Of a stretch of DNA of 64,000 nucleotides, positions 44,122-53,242 are shown one piece after another. The position numbers were made by a program, and so were the translations under genes. Numbering within the stretch: position 1 is the first letter of the stretch; each line of letters begins with the position of its first letter. The DNA comes from B1 sp044370475 (GTDB lineage: Bacteria > Bacteroidota > Bacteroidia > UKL13-3). The stretch spans positions 90,503 to 154,502 of the forward strand of contig JBILVK010000001.1 of NCBI GenBank assembly GCA_044370475.1, in the 5' to 3' direction. The notes beneath the pieces are model-generated. The model worked only from the letters and a program-made list of their open reading frames with translations, made no database searches and was not told where the DNA came from.

Positions 44122-44123
44122 CC

Positions 44124-47100
44124 ATGCATAGATTATTAAAAAGGCAATTAAAAAAGCTGTTTGGTGAAATTATCCCTGAAATTGGCGACATCAATCCATT
44201 GCTAAATATTATTGATGAAAGTTATCAAAGTTTTCAGGATGATTACGACAAGTTAGAGAGAATTTTAGAGTTAAGTTCAAAAGAATCATTTAAGGAGTTA
44301 AGTAATTTTAAGAACGCAATTGATAGTGCAGCATTGGTTTCTCTAACAGATGCCAAAGCAGATATTCTCTTGGCAAATGAGAACTTCTGTAAGGTATCTG
44401 GCTATACACTGGGTGAGCTGGTTGGGCAAAATCACAGCATCATAAACAGCGGGTTTCACTCCAAAGCATTCTTTGAAAATATGTGGAGTATCATTAGTTT
44501 GGGGCGAATATGGCAAGGTGAAATTTGCAATAGAACTAAGAATGGTTCCATCTATTGGGTAGATTCAACAATCATTCCCTTTTTAAACGACAAAGGCGTA
44601 CCTTATCAATATCTTTCCATCAGGTTTGAAATCACCAACAGAAAAAAGATTGAGGAGGAAATAAAAACCTTAGCTCTAGTTGCACAAAAAACGCAAAATG
44701 CGGTTATCATTACCGATACACGTGGCATTACCATATGGGCAAATGAGGGATTTGAAAGAATTACACAATATAAAACTTCAGAAGTAATTGGTAAAAAACC
44801 AGGTCAATTACTTCAAGGAAAAAACACCCAGAAAGAAACCATTCGCCAAATATCCAATTGTATTAAAAATGTGGCCCCGTTTAATGGTGAAATATTAAAT
44901 TATACAAAATCTGGTGATCCTTATTGGATATCCATTTCCATTACCCCCATGATGGACAATGGTAAACACATGGGTTTTATAGCGATTGAAGCTGATGTAA
45001 CAGAAAGAAAAGTTGTAGAAAACAAACTCAAAGAAAACGATAAACTTTTAAGGGCTATTAATAATGCATCAGGCGAATTACTGGCCAACTCAGATTTCAA
45101 TAAGGCCGTTGGCAAGGCAATAGATATCATAGGAAATGCATTTAATGTGCATCGCGTGCATATTTTTAAAAATCAAATTCATGCTAACACCTTTGATGAA
45201 AAATTTGTTTGGAACAAGGATGATTCTTCAATAATCATTGATCAGGAATTGCTTCAAAACTTGGGTTTTGAAGAACTAGGACTTGAAAGATGGAAGGAAC
45301 TTTTATCTGATAAAAAAACGATAAAAGGCAAAGTAAGGGATTTACCAGAAAAAGAGCAAAAGAGACTTTTAGAAGATGATTTAGAAAGCATATTTATATT
45401 ACCCATTTTTATTCTAGATTCTCTATGGGGATTTCTCGCCTTAGACGATAAAGATGACAACCATTATTGGGATGATAATTATGAGCAAATTCTGAAGAAT
45501 TTTGTGGGGAATCTTGCCTCCGCTTTTGAAAGAAACGAGTCGGAAATTAAGTTAAAAGATAGTGAAGAAAAGTTTCGCCTCTTGATAGAATCAGCAACAG
45601 ATATTTTCTATTATACAGACCCAAAAGGAAACTTTACTTATGTAAATGATATTGCAACAAATATTACGGGTTATTCTACTCAAGAGCTACTTAAAATGAA
45701 CTTCTTGGATTTGGTTCAGCCTAATCATAAAAAGAAAGTTGCTAGCTTTTATAAAATGCAATCAACAGAGGAGAACTCTGTAACCTATAACGAATTTCCT
45801 ATTACCACTAAAAGTGGAAAGACTGCATGGATTGGACAAAATGTACAGTTAATACAAACCGATAAAAAAGAAAGAGGAATTCAGGCAATAGCTAGGGATA
45901 TTACCAAACTAAAGGATGCTCAAAATGAAATAGCCAATTCACATAATTTCTTAAACGAAATTGTGGAGTCTATTCCAAATCCAATGTTTGTAAAAAACCG
46001 TGAACATGAATGGATCATGGTAAACAATGCCTATACAGAATTAACAGGGACTCCAAAAACCAGCATTATAGGCAATAAAGATACTGCATTCATTAACAAA
46101 GTTGAGGCACAAAAATTCATTGAATTAGACGAAGAACTCTTTAGCTCAAGAAAAGAAAATGTAAAAGAGGTGGTTTTCATCACAAACACTGGTGAAGAAA
46201 AAATCTTATTGGTAAAGAAAACAATATTTGAAAACAAAAATGAAATTTTTCTCATCGGAATTATCACCGATATAACCGAATTAAAAGATAGAGAGAAACA
46301 AATTCTATTATACAACAAAATTGCAGATCAGATAAGTGACGCTATTTCTGTTGCAGACTATCAAGGAAATCTAATATATGTAAATGAAGCGCATGCACGC
46401 AATATGGGATTGGCAAAGGATGATCTAATTGGATCTTCCATTACCAATATGGAAAAATCATTTGGGGATTTAAAAACATGGCAAACCCATTACAATGAAA
46501 CAAAGTATAACGGAAATCAATTGGTTGAAGGAATAAATATAAGAAGAGATGGTACCGAGTTTCCTGTTGAGGCAAATGTTAAATATGTAAACATTGAAAA
46601 CAAAGGCTATATCGTAGCAGCTATTAGAGATATAACTGAACGTAAAAAGGCTGAAGAGGAAGTAAAAAATCTGAAAATTTTCTATGAAAATGTACTAAAT
46701 AAAATCCCAACCGATGTTGTTGTATATGACAAAAATCACAAGTATTTATTTGTAAATGAACTGGCCATTAAAGATCCAATTAAAAGAAAATGGATTATTG
46801 GACACGATGATTTTGAATATGCAATTCAGTTTCATAGGCCAATTCATACAGCAAATGACAGAAGAAAAATCTTTGAAGTTGTTTTAAATGATAAAGAACA
46901 ACTCGAATTTGAAGAAAAATTGAGCTTAGAAAATGGCAGACAAATTTGGATGTTAAGGCGATTTTATCCAATTCTCGATGTAAATAATGAAATCACAACA
47001 ATCATTGGGTTTGGTATAGATATTACCAATAGAAAAGAGGCCGAAGAAAAAACAAAAGAAAGTGAGGAGCGCCTGAAACTAGCAACCTCTTCAGCAAACC

Positions 47101-48518
47101 TAGGAATTTGGGATTGGAATCTCCAAAGTAATAAACTTATTTGGGACCCAAGCATGTATGTTATTTTTGGGGTTGATCCTAATAGCTTCACAAGCGATTA
47201 CGATGCCTTTGAGCAAACACTACACCCCGAAGACAAGGAGAGAGTGGGTAAGGAAATTGAAAAGGCAATTGAGAACAATTACAATTACAAAGATGTATTT
47301 AGAATTGTTTCTGAAAACGGAAATGTTAAATATATAAGTGCTGTATCCAAAACATTTAGGGACAATGAAAATAAACCCTATCGAATGATTGGAGTAAATT
47401 CTGATGTTACAGAAGCTACTCTCATTCAACAAAAACTTTTGAAGCAGCAGGAGGATTTAGAGGAGGCACAACATTTAGCAAAAGTTGGAGGATGGGAGAT
47501 AGATGTAAAAGAAAAAACCATTGTATGGTCTAAAGAAATGTTTTCACTCTGCGAAATTCCTTCCAATGAACAACCTACCTTAAATGAAACCTATAGCTTG
47601 TTTACTCCCAAAACAAGGGAGGATGTAATTCATGCATTTTTAAATTCAATAGAGCATCACGAAGAATTTGAATTGGAGGCTCAGTTGGTGACAAAAGGCA
47701 AAAAAGTGATTGATGTTAAAACAAGGGGAATACCGTTTTTAGAAAAAGGAAAAGTTGTTTCAATTAGAGGTATTTTTCAAGATATAACGCAAGATAAAGA
47801 GGCCACTAGGTTAATGGCACAATATACCGAGGAACTCGAAAAGAAAAACAAAGAATTAGACCAATTTGCCTATGTAGTTTCACATGATTTAAAAGCTCCA
47901 TTACGTGGTATAAATAATTTAAGCCTTTGGATTGAGGAAGACCTTGAAGGAAAAATGGAAGCCGATACCAAGAATAACCTCGACTTAATGAGAAAAAGGG
48001 TTAAGAGAATGGAAGGCTTAATTGATGGTATTTTGCAATACTCAAGAGCTGGAAGGATTAAACATGAAACTGCCTCGTTTCATTTGAAACCAACGCTAGA
48101 AGAATTGATTAATAACCTAGCCCCAGATGAAAAGTTTAAAATTACCCTCCAACAAGATTTGCCAGAACTTAATACAGAAAAAATTGCCATTGAACAAGTC
48201 TTTGCTAACTATATCAGCAACGCGCTTAAATATAATAATAGCCCTGAACCAACTGTTGATGTAAGTTATAAAAAGAATGAAGGTTTTTATGAATTCTGTG
48301 TGGCAGATAACGGACCAGGAATTGAGAAAGAGTTTCATGAAAAAGTGTTTGTCATATTCCAAACCTTGCAAGCAAGAGATACTTTTGAAAGCACCGGCGT
48401 TGGCTTGGCTATTGTTAAAAAAATGGTTGAAGACAAAGGGGGAAAAGTTTGGATTGAAAGTGAGAAAGGCAAAGGAACTAAATTCTATTTTAGTTGGCCT
48501 ATAAATGAACAACAATAA
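44124..48518 (+). CDS. Eight-PAS, one-GAF sensor histidine kinase
   Basis: 1,464 residues from the ATG at 44124 (a TTG two codons earlier is in the stop of the receiver gene). Domains, by eye: PAS near 72-185 and 190-300, GAF near 310-475, then PAS near 478-600, 607-727, 735-850, 852-980, 988-1105 and 1115-1235. HisKA follows (FAYVVSHDLKAPLRG near 1255) and HATPase_c with N box NYISNALKYNNS near 1370, DNGPGIE near 1400 and GVGLAIVKKMV near 1424. No transmembrane helix, so cytoplasmic. It overlaps the Kazal gene by 1 bp. Confidence 0.92.
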   Translation: MHRLLKRQLKKLFGEIIPEIGDINPLLNIIDESYQSFQDDYDKLERILELSSKESFKELSNFKNAIDSAALVSLTDAKADILLANENFCKVSGYTLGELVGQNHSIINSGFHSKAFFENMWSIISLGRIWQGEICNRTKNGSIYWVDSTIIPFLNDKGVPYQYLSIRFEITNRKKIEEEIKTLALVAQKTQNAVIITDTRGITIWANEGFERITQYKTSEVIGKKPGQLLQGKNTQKETIRQISNCIKNVAPFNGEILNYTKSGDPYWISISITPMMDNGKHMGFIAIEADVTERKVVENKLKENDKLLRAINNASGELLANSDFNKAVGKAIDIIGNAFNVHRVHIFKNQIHANTFDEKFVWNKDDSSIIIDQELLQNLGFEELGLERWKELLSDKKTIKGKVRDLPEKEQKRLLEDDLESIFILPIFILDSLWGFLALDDKDDNHYWDDNYEQILKNFVGNLASAFERNESEIKLKDSEEKFRLLIESATDIFYYTDPKGNFTYVNDIATNITGYSTQELLKMNFLDLVQPNHKKKVASFYKMQSTEENSVTYNEFPITTKSGKTAWIGQNVQLIQTDKKERGIQAIARDITKLKDAQNEIANSHNFLNEIVESIPNPMFVKNREHEWIMVNNAYTELTGTPKTSIIGNKDTAFINKVEAQKFIELDEELFSSRKENVKEVVFITNTGEEKILLVKKTIFENKNEIFLIGIITDITELKDREKQILLYNKIADQISDAISVADYQGNLIYVNEAHARNMGLAKDDLIGSSITNMEKSFGDLKTWQTHYNETKYNGNQLVEGINIRRDGTEFPVEANVKYVNIENKGYIVAAIRDITERKKAEEEVKNLKIFYENVLNKIPTDVVVYDKNHKYLFVNELAIKDPIKRKWIIGHDDFEYAIQFHRPIHTANDRRKIFEVVLNDKEQLEFEEKLSLENGRQIWMLRRFYPILDVNNEITTIIGFGIDITNRKEAEEKTKESEERLKLATSSANLGIWDWNLQSNKLIWDPSMYVIFGVDPNSFTSDYDAFEQTLHPEDKERVGKEIEKAIENNYNYKDVFRIVSENGNVKYISAVSKTFRDNENKPYRMIGVNSDVTEATLIQQKLLKQQEDLEEAQHLAKVGGWEIDVKEKTIVWSKEMFSLCEIPSNEQPTLNETYSLFTPKTREDVIHAFLNSIEHHEEFELEAQLVTKGKKVIDVKTRGIPFLEKGKVVSIRGIFQDITQDKEATRLMAQYTEELEKKNKELDQFAYVVSHDLKAPLRGINNLSLWIEEDLEGKMEADTKNNLDLMRKRVKRMEGLIDGILQYSRAGRIKHETASFHLKPTLEELINNLAPDEKFKITLQQDLPELNTEKIAIEQVFANYISNALKYNNSPEPTVDVSYKKNEGFYEFCVADNGPGIEKEFHEKVFVIFQTLQARDTFESTGVGLAIVKKMVEDKGGKVWIESEKGKGTKFYFSWPINEQQ

Positions 48519-49012
48519 TGATAAATGCCTTTAGTAAAATAGCCTTGCACATTTTGATGCTTTTACTTGCATTCAATATTCATGCGCAATGCATTGATCC
48601 GCTTAATATCTCACCTGGCTTCCCATGTCCTGATCCAACGTATAGGCCTGTTTGTGGATGTGATGGGATTACTTATAGGCACGACTGTGATGCTAGGTAT
48701 AGAAACGGTGTACAAACATGGAGTGAGGGACCCTGTTCTGGTTTTGAATTCGATTTAATACCAACATTTGTCACAGATTTCGATATTCTTAGGTTAACGT
48801 TCGTTCAAAATACAGGCAAGCCTGCTACACTATATTTATTAGATTATTTTGGAAAAACAATGATTCAAAGAACGCTTCCAGCAAGTGATAATTTTGCCGC
48901 TCCATTTCAATTCGACCTTCCAGAAATTAACAGCATGAGACCAGGTCCCTATATTGTAATCATTTTTAATAGCCAAGGTACGTATAGGTATAAGAAATTT
49001 GTAAAAGTTTAA
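48518..49012 (+). CDS. Secreted Kazal-type domain protein
   Basis: 164 residues with a signal peptide ending at IHAQ. A Kazal-like domain follows, CPDPTYRPVCGCDGITY and then a further two cysteines (about 35-72), the core of eukaryotic-type serine protease inhibitors that also occurs in bacteria. The C-terminal 85 residues are a beta module ending RPGPYIVIIFNSQGTYRYKKFVKV, like a T9SS sorting domain. The ATG lies in the kinase stop (TAATG), so translation is coupled. A protease-inhibitor function is inferred from the fold only. Confidence 0.75.
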   Translation: MINAFSKIALHILMLLLAFNIHAQCIDPLNISPGFPCPDPTYRPVCGCDGITYRHDCDARYRNGVQTWSEGPCSGFEFDLIPTFVTDFDILRLTFVQNTGKPATLYLLDYFGKTMIQRTLPASDNFAAPFQFDLPEINSMRPGPYIVIIFNSQGTYRYKKFVKV

Positions 49013-49047
49013 TAAGAACCAACAAGGGTAATAGGAAACCATATTAT

Positions 49048-49608
49048 ATGTCGGCACTTTTTTACAATGAAACATTCAGAGCCCAAACGCAACTGCTGAG
49101 AGGAGAATATGAAAACTGCACATTTATTGGGCAAAACTTCTCTAGCTTAAATTTTGGTGGATTTATTTTTGTTGATTGTGCTTTTGTAGAATGCGATTTA
49201 AGCAATGCATCTATTAAAGGTACAGCATTTAGAACAGTTACATTTGATGCCTGCAAAATGCTTGGACTTCAATTTGAAAATTCAAATGACTTTGGTTTTT
49301 CAATAACTTGCAATAAGTGTATCTTAAACCATACTTCTTTTTTTCAAAGAAAATTAAAAAAAGTACGCTACACAGATTGTGAATTGCTGGAGGTTGACTT
49401 TAGTGAATCGGATTTAAGCGAGGCGGTCTTCGCAAATTGCAACCTAATGAATGCCACTTTTACAAATTCAAATTTGTTTAAATCGGATTTTAGGTCAGCC
49501 TTTAATTATAACATCGACCCAGAAAAAAACAATATTAAGAAAGCAAAGTTTCGATATCCAGAGGTAATTGGCTTACTTTCAAAATACGATATTCAAATTG
49601 AACAGTAA
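49048..49608 (+). CDS. Pentapeptide-repeat protein
   Basis: 186 residues made of A(D/N)LXX-type five-residue repeats: AFVECDLSNASIKGTAFRTV near 49 and EVDFSESDLSEAVFANCNLMNATF near 118 onwards. It forms a right-handed square beta-helix. Qnr-type members bind gyrase, but many have other roles, and I see no Qnr loops that would support resistance. It is 35 bp after the Kazal gene, possibly in the same unit. Confidence 0.85.
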   Translation: MSALFYNETFRAQTQLLRGEYENCTFIGQNFSSLNFGGFIFVDCAFVECDLSNASIKGTAFRTVTFDACKMLGLQFENSNDFGFSITCNKCILNHTSFFQRKLKKVRYTDCELLEVDFSESDLSEAVFANCNLMNATFTNSNLFKSDFRSAFNYNIDPEKNNIKKAKFRYPEVIGLLSKYDIQIEQ

Positions 49609-49725
49609 TTATTTTTCTAAAAAAACCACTTTATTATTCTTCTAATTTGTCTTCTATCAAATTCTTACTCCTAAATAAAACAGGAAAAATGAATTGTATG
49701 TTGCTGAATTATAATTTTTTCTGCC

Positions 49726-49805
49726 TACATTTGCATCCCCAAAAGCAGGGAAAGGAGATTTTTTAAACATTTTGTTGTGAATTAAAAAAACTTGCCCTAT
49801 TTTTG
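49726..49805 (+). promoter_or_regulatory. Two tandem -7 elements of the rplM operon
   Basis: TACATTTG (49726-49733) and TATTTTTG (49798-49805) each match TAnnTTTG. They are each followed by a near-identical GCAnCCCC. The downstream copy has TTG at 49775-49777 with a 20-nt spacer. They lie in the 224-bp gap before rplM and would give leaders of roughly 93 and 20 nt. Confidence 0.6.
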
Positions 49806-49832
49806 CAACCCCTTTAATAATACTGTAAGAGC

Positions 49833-50276
49833 GTGGACGCATTAAGTTACAAAACAATTTCAGCCAATAAGGCAAGCACAACCAAAAACTGGTATGTGAT
49901 TGATGCTGAAGGACAAACCTTAGGAAGATTTGCATCTAAAGTGGCAAACATTTTACGTGGCAAACATAAGCCATCATTCACACCGCATGCTGATTGTGGT
50001 GATTACGTAATCATTATCAATGCTGATAAGGTTCGTTTCACTGGCAATAAGTTAAATGACAAAGAATACAAGTTCTTCTCGGGTTATCCGGGTGGTTTGC
50101 GTGTAGAAATAGCAAAAAACATATTGGTACGTCGCCCAACATACGTGGTAGAACACGCTATAAAAGGAATGTTACCTAAAAATAAATTGGGATCTGAGTT
50201 ATTCCGTAACATGCATGTGTATGCAGGTTCAGAACATCCTCATGGTGCTCAACAACCAAAAGAATTAAAATTCTAA
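49833..50276 (+). CDS. rplM: 50S ribosomal protein L13
   Basis: 147 residues beginning MDALSYKTISANK and carrying the L13 features NWYVIDAEGQTLGRFASKVANILRGKHKPSFTPHADCGDYV and a VEHAIKGMLPKNKLGSELFRNMHVYAG block. The start is GTG (49833). It heads the rplM-rpsI-rpsB cluster of translation genes. It assembles early on 23S rRNA; in other bacteria L13 represses its own operon, but I see no obvious leader site here. Confidence 0.97.
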   Translation: MDALSYKTISANKASTTKNWYVIDAEGQTLGRFASKVANILRGKHKPSFTPHADCGDYVIIINADKVRFTGNKLNDKEYKFFSGYPGGLRVEIAKNILVRRPTYVVEHAIKGMLPKNKLGSELFRNMHVYAGSEHPHGAQQPKELKF

Positions 50277-50279
50277 GAG

Positions 50280-50666
50280 ATGGAAATCAATAACGCATTA
50301 GGAAGAAGAAAAACAGCAGTTGCGCGTGTTTACCTTACAGCAGGTACAGGCAACATGGTTGTTAACAAGAAAGATTACAAAACATACTTCCCTACGCTAA
50401 GCTTGCAAATTGCTGCAACCAAGGCTTTTGAAGTAACCAATACCGTTGGTCAGTTTGATGCTACTATCCATGTTGATGGTGGTGGCCAAACAGGTCAAGC
50501 CGATGCAATCAAACTTGCATTGTCACGTGCTTTGGTAAAATACAGCGCAGAATTAAAGCCTGTATTAAAGGTTGCTGGTTTATTAACCCGTGATCCTAGA
50601 ATGGTTGAACGTAAAAAGCCTGGTCAAAAGAAGGCTCGTAAACGTTTCCAATTCGTAAAACGTTAA
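50280..50666 (+). CDS. rpsI: 30S ribosomal protein S9
   Basis: 128 residues with the S9 hallmarks NALGRRKTAVARVYL at the N-terminus, GGGQTGQADAIKLALSRAL near 61-79, and the basic tail ARKRFQFVKR that reaches the P site. It starts 3 bp after rplM, co-transcribed. Confidence 0.97.
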   Translation: MEINNALGRRKTAVARVYLTAGTGNMVVNKKDYKTYFPTLSLQIAATKAFEVTNTVGQFDATIHVDGGGQTGQADAIKLALSRALVKYSAELKPVLKVAGLLTRDPRMVERKKPGQKKARKRFQFVKR

Positions 50667-50685
50667 TCAGAATTTATCTAATTAT

Positions 50686-51429
50686 ATGTCAAAAATCACG
50701 CACGAAGAGTTGCTGGAAGCGGGAGTGCACTTTGGTCACTTAACCCGTAAATGGAATCCGAAAATGGCACCATATATTTTTATGGAAAAAAACGGAATCC
50801 ACCTCATCGATCTACACAAGACAGCTGTTAAGCTGGATGAGGCCGCTCAAGCCATTAAAAACATTGTAAAGTCAGGTCGTAAGATTCTTTACGTTGCTAC
50901 TAAGAAGCAAGCAAAAGAAATTATGGAAACTGAGGCAAAACGCGTTAACATGCCTTACGTTTGCGATCGTTGGTTAGGCGGAATGCTTACCAACTTCGGA
51001 ACAGTAAGAAAAAGCATCAAGAAAATGCAGACCTTAGAGAAACTGGCCCAAGATGGAACCTACACCAATATCAACAAGAAAGAGCGTTTGATGATCGATC
51101 GCGAAAAAATCAAGTTGAAAAAAGTGTTAGGAGGTATCGCAGATTTGAATCGCTTACCTGCAGCTTTGTTAATCGTTGATATCAAACGTGAGCACATCGC
51201 TGTTGCAGAAGCAACCAAGTTAAACATTCCAACTTTTGGAATCGTTGATACGAACTCAGATCCTACATTAGTTGACTTTCCAATTCCTGCTAATGATGAT
51301 GCAGCAAAATCAATCGCTTTGATTACCCGCTACATCACTGATGCAATCGTTGAAGGATTATCAGAACGCAAGCGCGAAAAAGAAGAAACATCCGACAAAG
51401 AGGCAATTGCTGAGAAAGAGGAAGCATAA
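50686..51429 (+). CDS. rpsB: 30S ribosomal protein S2
   Basis: 247 residues with LEAGVHFGHLTRKWNPKMAPYIF near 8-30, RWLGGMLTNFGTVRKS near 95 and FGIVDTNSDPTLVDFPIPANDDA near 185-207. The acidic C-terminus is typical. It is the third gene of the cluster, followed by a strong hairpin terminator ahead of tsf. Confidence 0.97.
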   Translation: MSKITHEELLEAGVHFGHLTRKWNPKMAPYIFMEKNGIHLIDLHKTAVKLDEAAQAIKNIVKSGRKILYVATKKQAKEIMETEAKRVNMPYVCDRWLGGMLTNFGTVRKSIKKMQTLEKLAQDGTYTNINKKERLMIDREKIKLKKVLGGIADLNRLPAALLIVDIKREHIAVAEATKLNIPTFGIVDTNSDPTLVDFPIPANDDAAKSIALITRYITDAIVEGLSERKREKEETSDKEAIAEKEEA

Positions 51430-51433
51430 AAAA

Positions 51434-51471
51434 AACCTCCGTTCGCCAGCAGGCAAACGGAGGTTTTTTTT
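51434..51471 (+). terminator. Terminator between rpsB and tsf
   Basis: Arms CCTCCGTTCGCC and GGCAAACGGAGG pair over 12 bp with one mismatch, AGCA loop, then eight Ts (51464-51471). A-run precedes it. It separates rpsB from tsf. Confidence 0.88.
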
Positions 51472-51507
51472 CTTATTTACTAATCAAAAATAAAAAAAGA
51501 AATACCC

Positions 51508-52344
51508 ATGAGTACAAATACAATTAGTGCTGCAGACGTAAACAAATTGCGCCAAATGACTGGTGCAGGTATGATGGACTGCAAAAAAGCATTACAAGAA
51601 ACCAACGGTGATTTTGAAGGAGCAGTTGATTTCCTTCGTAAAAAAGGTGCTAAAATTTCTGCTAACCGTGCAGATCGTGATGCAAAAGAAGGAGCTATTA
51701 TTGCTAAGGTTTCGGCCGACAATAAAATTGGTGTTATAGTTCAATTAAGCTGTGAAACTGATTTCGTTGCGAAAAACGACGATTTCGTTGCCTTCACTCA
51801 CAGATTGGCAGAAATTGCCTTAGCAAACAAAGCTGAAAATGCAGATGCCTTACGTGCACTTCCTATGGATGGACTTACAGTAGCAGATAAAATTACTGAG
51901 CAAGTTGGAAAAATAGGCGAGAAAATTGACGTAGTGAAGTATGAATTAGTAGAAGGAACCAACATTGTTCCATACATTCATGCTGGAAATAAATTAAGCG
52001 TGTTAGTTTCTTTAAACCTTGCTTCAAGTGAAGCTAATTTAGTGGCTGGTAAAGATGTGGCAATGCAAATTGCAGCTCTTAACCCAGTAGCTGTAGATAA
52101 AGGTGATGTAGATCCTACTATCGTTGAGCGTGAAATCGCAATTGGTATGGACCAAGCACGTGCCGAAGGAAAACCAGAAGCTATGCTAGAAAAAATTGCT
52201 CAAGGAAAACTTGGTAAATTTTACAAAGATTCAACTCTTTTAAACCAAGAGTTCGTTAAGGATAGCAGCAAGTCAATTGCCCAGATGTTAGATGGCATTG
52301 AAAAAGGTTTAACCGTTATCTCTTTCAAACGAATTTCATTATAA
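51508..52344 (+). CDS. tsf: Translation elongation factor Ts
   Basis: 278 residues with the N-terminal UBA-like TGAGMMDCKKALQETNGDFEGAVDFLRKKGA (near 16-47) that contacts EF-Tu, followed by the core and the conserved SCETDFVAKNDDF near 83-95. It exchanges GDP on EF-Tu. The start ATG is 37 nt after the rpsB terminator, and a separate terminator follows, so part of its transcription must read through. Confidence 0.97.
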   Translation: MSTNTISAADVNKLRQMTGAGMMDCKKALQETNGDFEGAVDFLRKKGAKISANRADRDAKEGAIIAKVSADNKIGVIVQLSCETDFVAKNDDFVAFTHRLAEIALANKAENADALRALPMDGLTVADKITEQVGKIGEKIDVVKYELVEGTNIVPYIHAGNKLSVLVSLNLASSEANLVAGKDVAMQIAALNPVAVDKGDVDPTIVEREIAIGMDQARAEGKPEAMLEKIAQGKLGKFYKDSTLLNQEFVKDSSKSIAQMLDGIEKGLTVISFKRISL

Positions 52345-52360
52345 TTCGAAATTATAAAAA

Positions 52361-52390
52361 GGCTATCTCTTTTGAGATGGCCTTTTTTTT
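52361..52390 (+). terminator. Terminator downstream of tsf
   Basis: GGCTATCTC / GAGATGGCC stem (9 bp, one G-U pair), TTTT loop, then a run of eight Ts. It lies 16 bp past the tsf stop. Confidence 0.88.
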
Positions 52391-52411
52391 GTGCAATTTC
52401 AGGGGGTGATT

Positions 52412-52449
52412 TTTAAAGTGAATAAATCTCATTTAATTTTCACTTTAAA
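52412..52449. promoter_or_regulatory. Perfect 11-bp inverted repeat upstream of pyrH
   Basis: TTTAAAGTGAA (52412-52422) and TTCACTTTAAA (52439-52449) with a 16-nt spacer, 75 bp before the pyrH ATG. A promoter-like CTAATTTGCAC follows directly. It is placed as an operator would be. Confidence 0.45.
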
Positions 52450-52523
52450 TATTCTAATTTGCACTTGATTCAAGTTTCAATAAATTATCTTCAATTTCAA
52501 AAAGCAACTTTAAAATCAACATC

Positions 52524-53231
52524 ATGAAATACAAACGCGTACTACTTAAACTAAGCGGAGAAGCATTACTCGGTGAAATGCAATATGGTATCGATCCAAA
52601 AATTTTAGAGCAATATGCAAAAGATGTAAAAATCGTTTCTGATGCTGGTGTAGAGGTGGCAATTGTTATTGGTGGAGGCAACATCTTCCGTGGTGTTTCT
52701 GGAGTAGCTGGTGGCCTCGTAGAGAGGGCTCAAGGTGATTATATGGGTATGCTTGCAACCGTAATTAACTCAATGGCATTGCAGGGCGCTCTTGAAAAAT
52801 TAGGCATAAAAACCCGATTGCTTACTGCCATTCACATGGAACAAATTGCAGAGCCGTTTATTCGTAGAAGAGCTATTAGACATTTAGAAAAGGGCAGAGT
52901 AGTAATTTTTGGAGCAGGTACCGGTAATCCATACTTTACTACTGACTCAGCGGCAGCCTTGCGTTCTGTTGAAATAGATGCAAACCTGGTTTTAAAAGGC
53001 ACCAGAGTAGACGGTATTTATACTTCGGATCCTGAAAAAGATCCTACGGCTACTAGATTTGAGCAAATTAGCTTCGACGAAGTTTATTCAAGAGGCTTAA
53101 GCGTAATGGATATGACGGCAATTACACTTTGCCAAGAAAATAAAATGCCAATAGTAGTTTTTGACATGAACAAAGAAGGAAATTTTCTTCGCGTTTGTCA
53201 GGGAGAAAATGTAGGTACAACAGTTAGCTAA
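52524..53231 (+). CDS. pyrH: Uridylate kinase
   Basis: 235 residues, bacterial-type UMP kinase of the amino-acid kinase fold: LLKLSGEALLGE near 7-18, VIGGGNIFRG near 52-61, the ATP-binding FGAGTGNPYFTTDSAAALR near 131-149, and GTRVDGIYTSDPEKDP near 161. It phosphorylates UMP to UDP and is regulated by GTP and UTP in other bacteria. Standard neighbour of tsf. Confidence 0.97.
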   Translation: MKYKRVLLKLSGEALLGEMQYGIDPKILEQYAKDVKIVSDAGVEVAIVIGGGNIFRGVSGVAGGLVERAQGDYMGMLATVINSMALQGALEKLGIKTRLLTAIHMEQIAEPFIRRRAIRHLEKGRVVIFGAGTGNPYFTTDSAAALRSVEIDANLVLKGTRVDGIYTSDPEKDPTATRFEQISFDEVYSRGLSVMDMTAITLCQENKMPIVVFDMNKEGNFLRVCQGENVGTTVS

Positions 53232-53242
53232 TTCGAACTAAC

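Noticed and set aside
49048..49608. A Qnr-type quinolone-resistance protein
   Set aside because: Only the general pentapeptide fold is visible; the loops that mark Qnr proteins are not.
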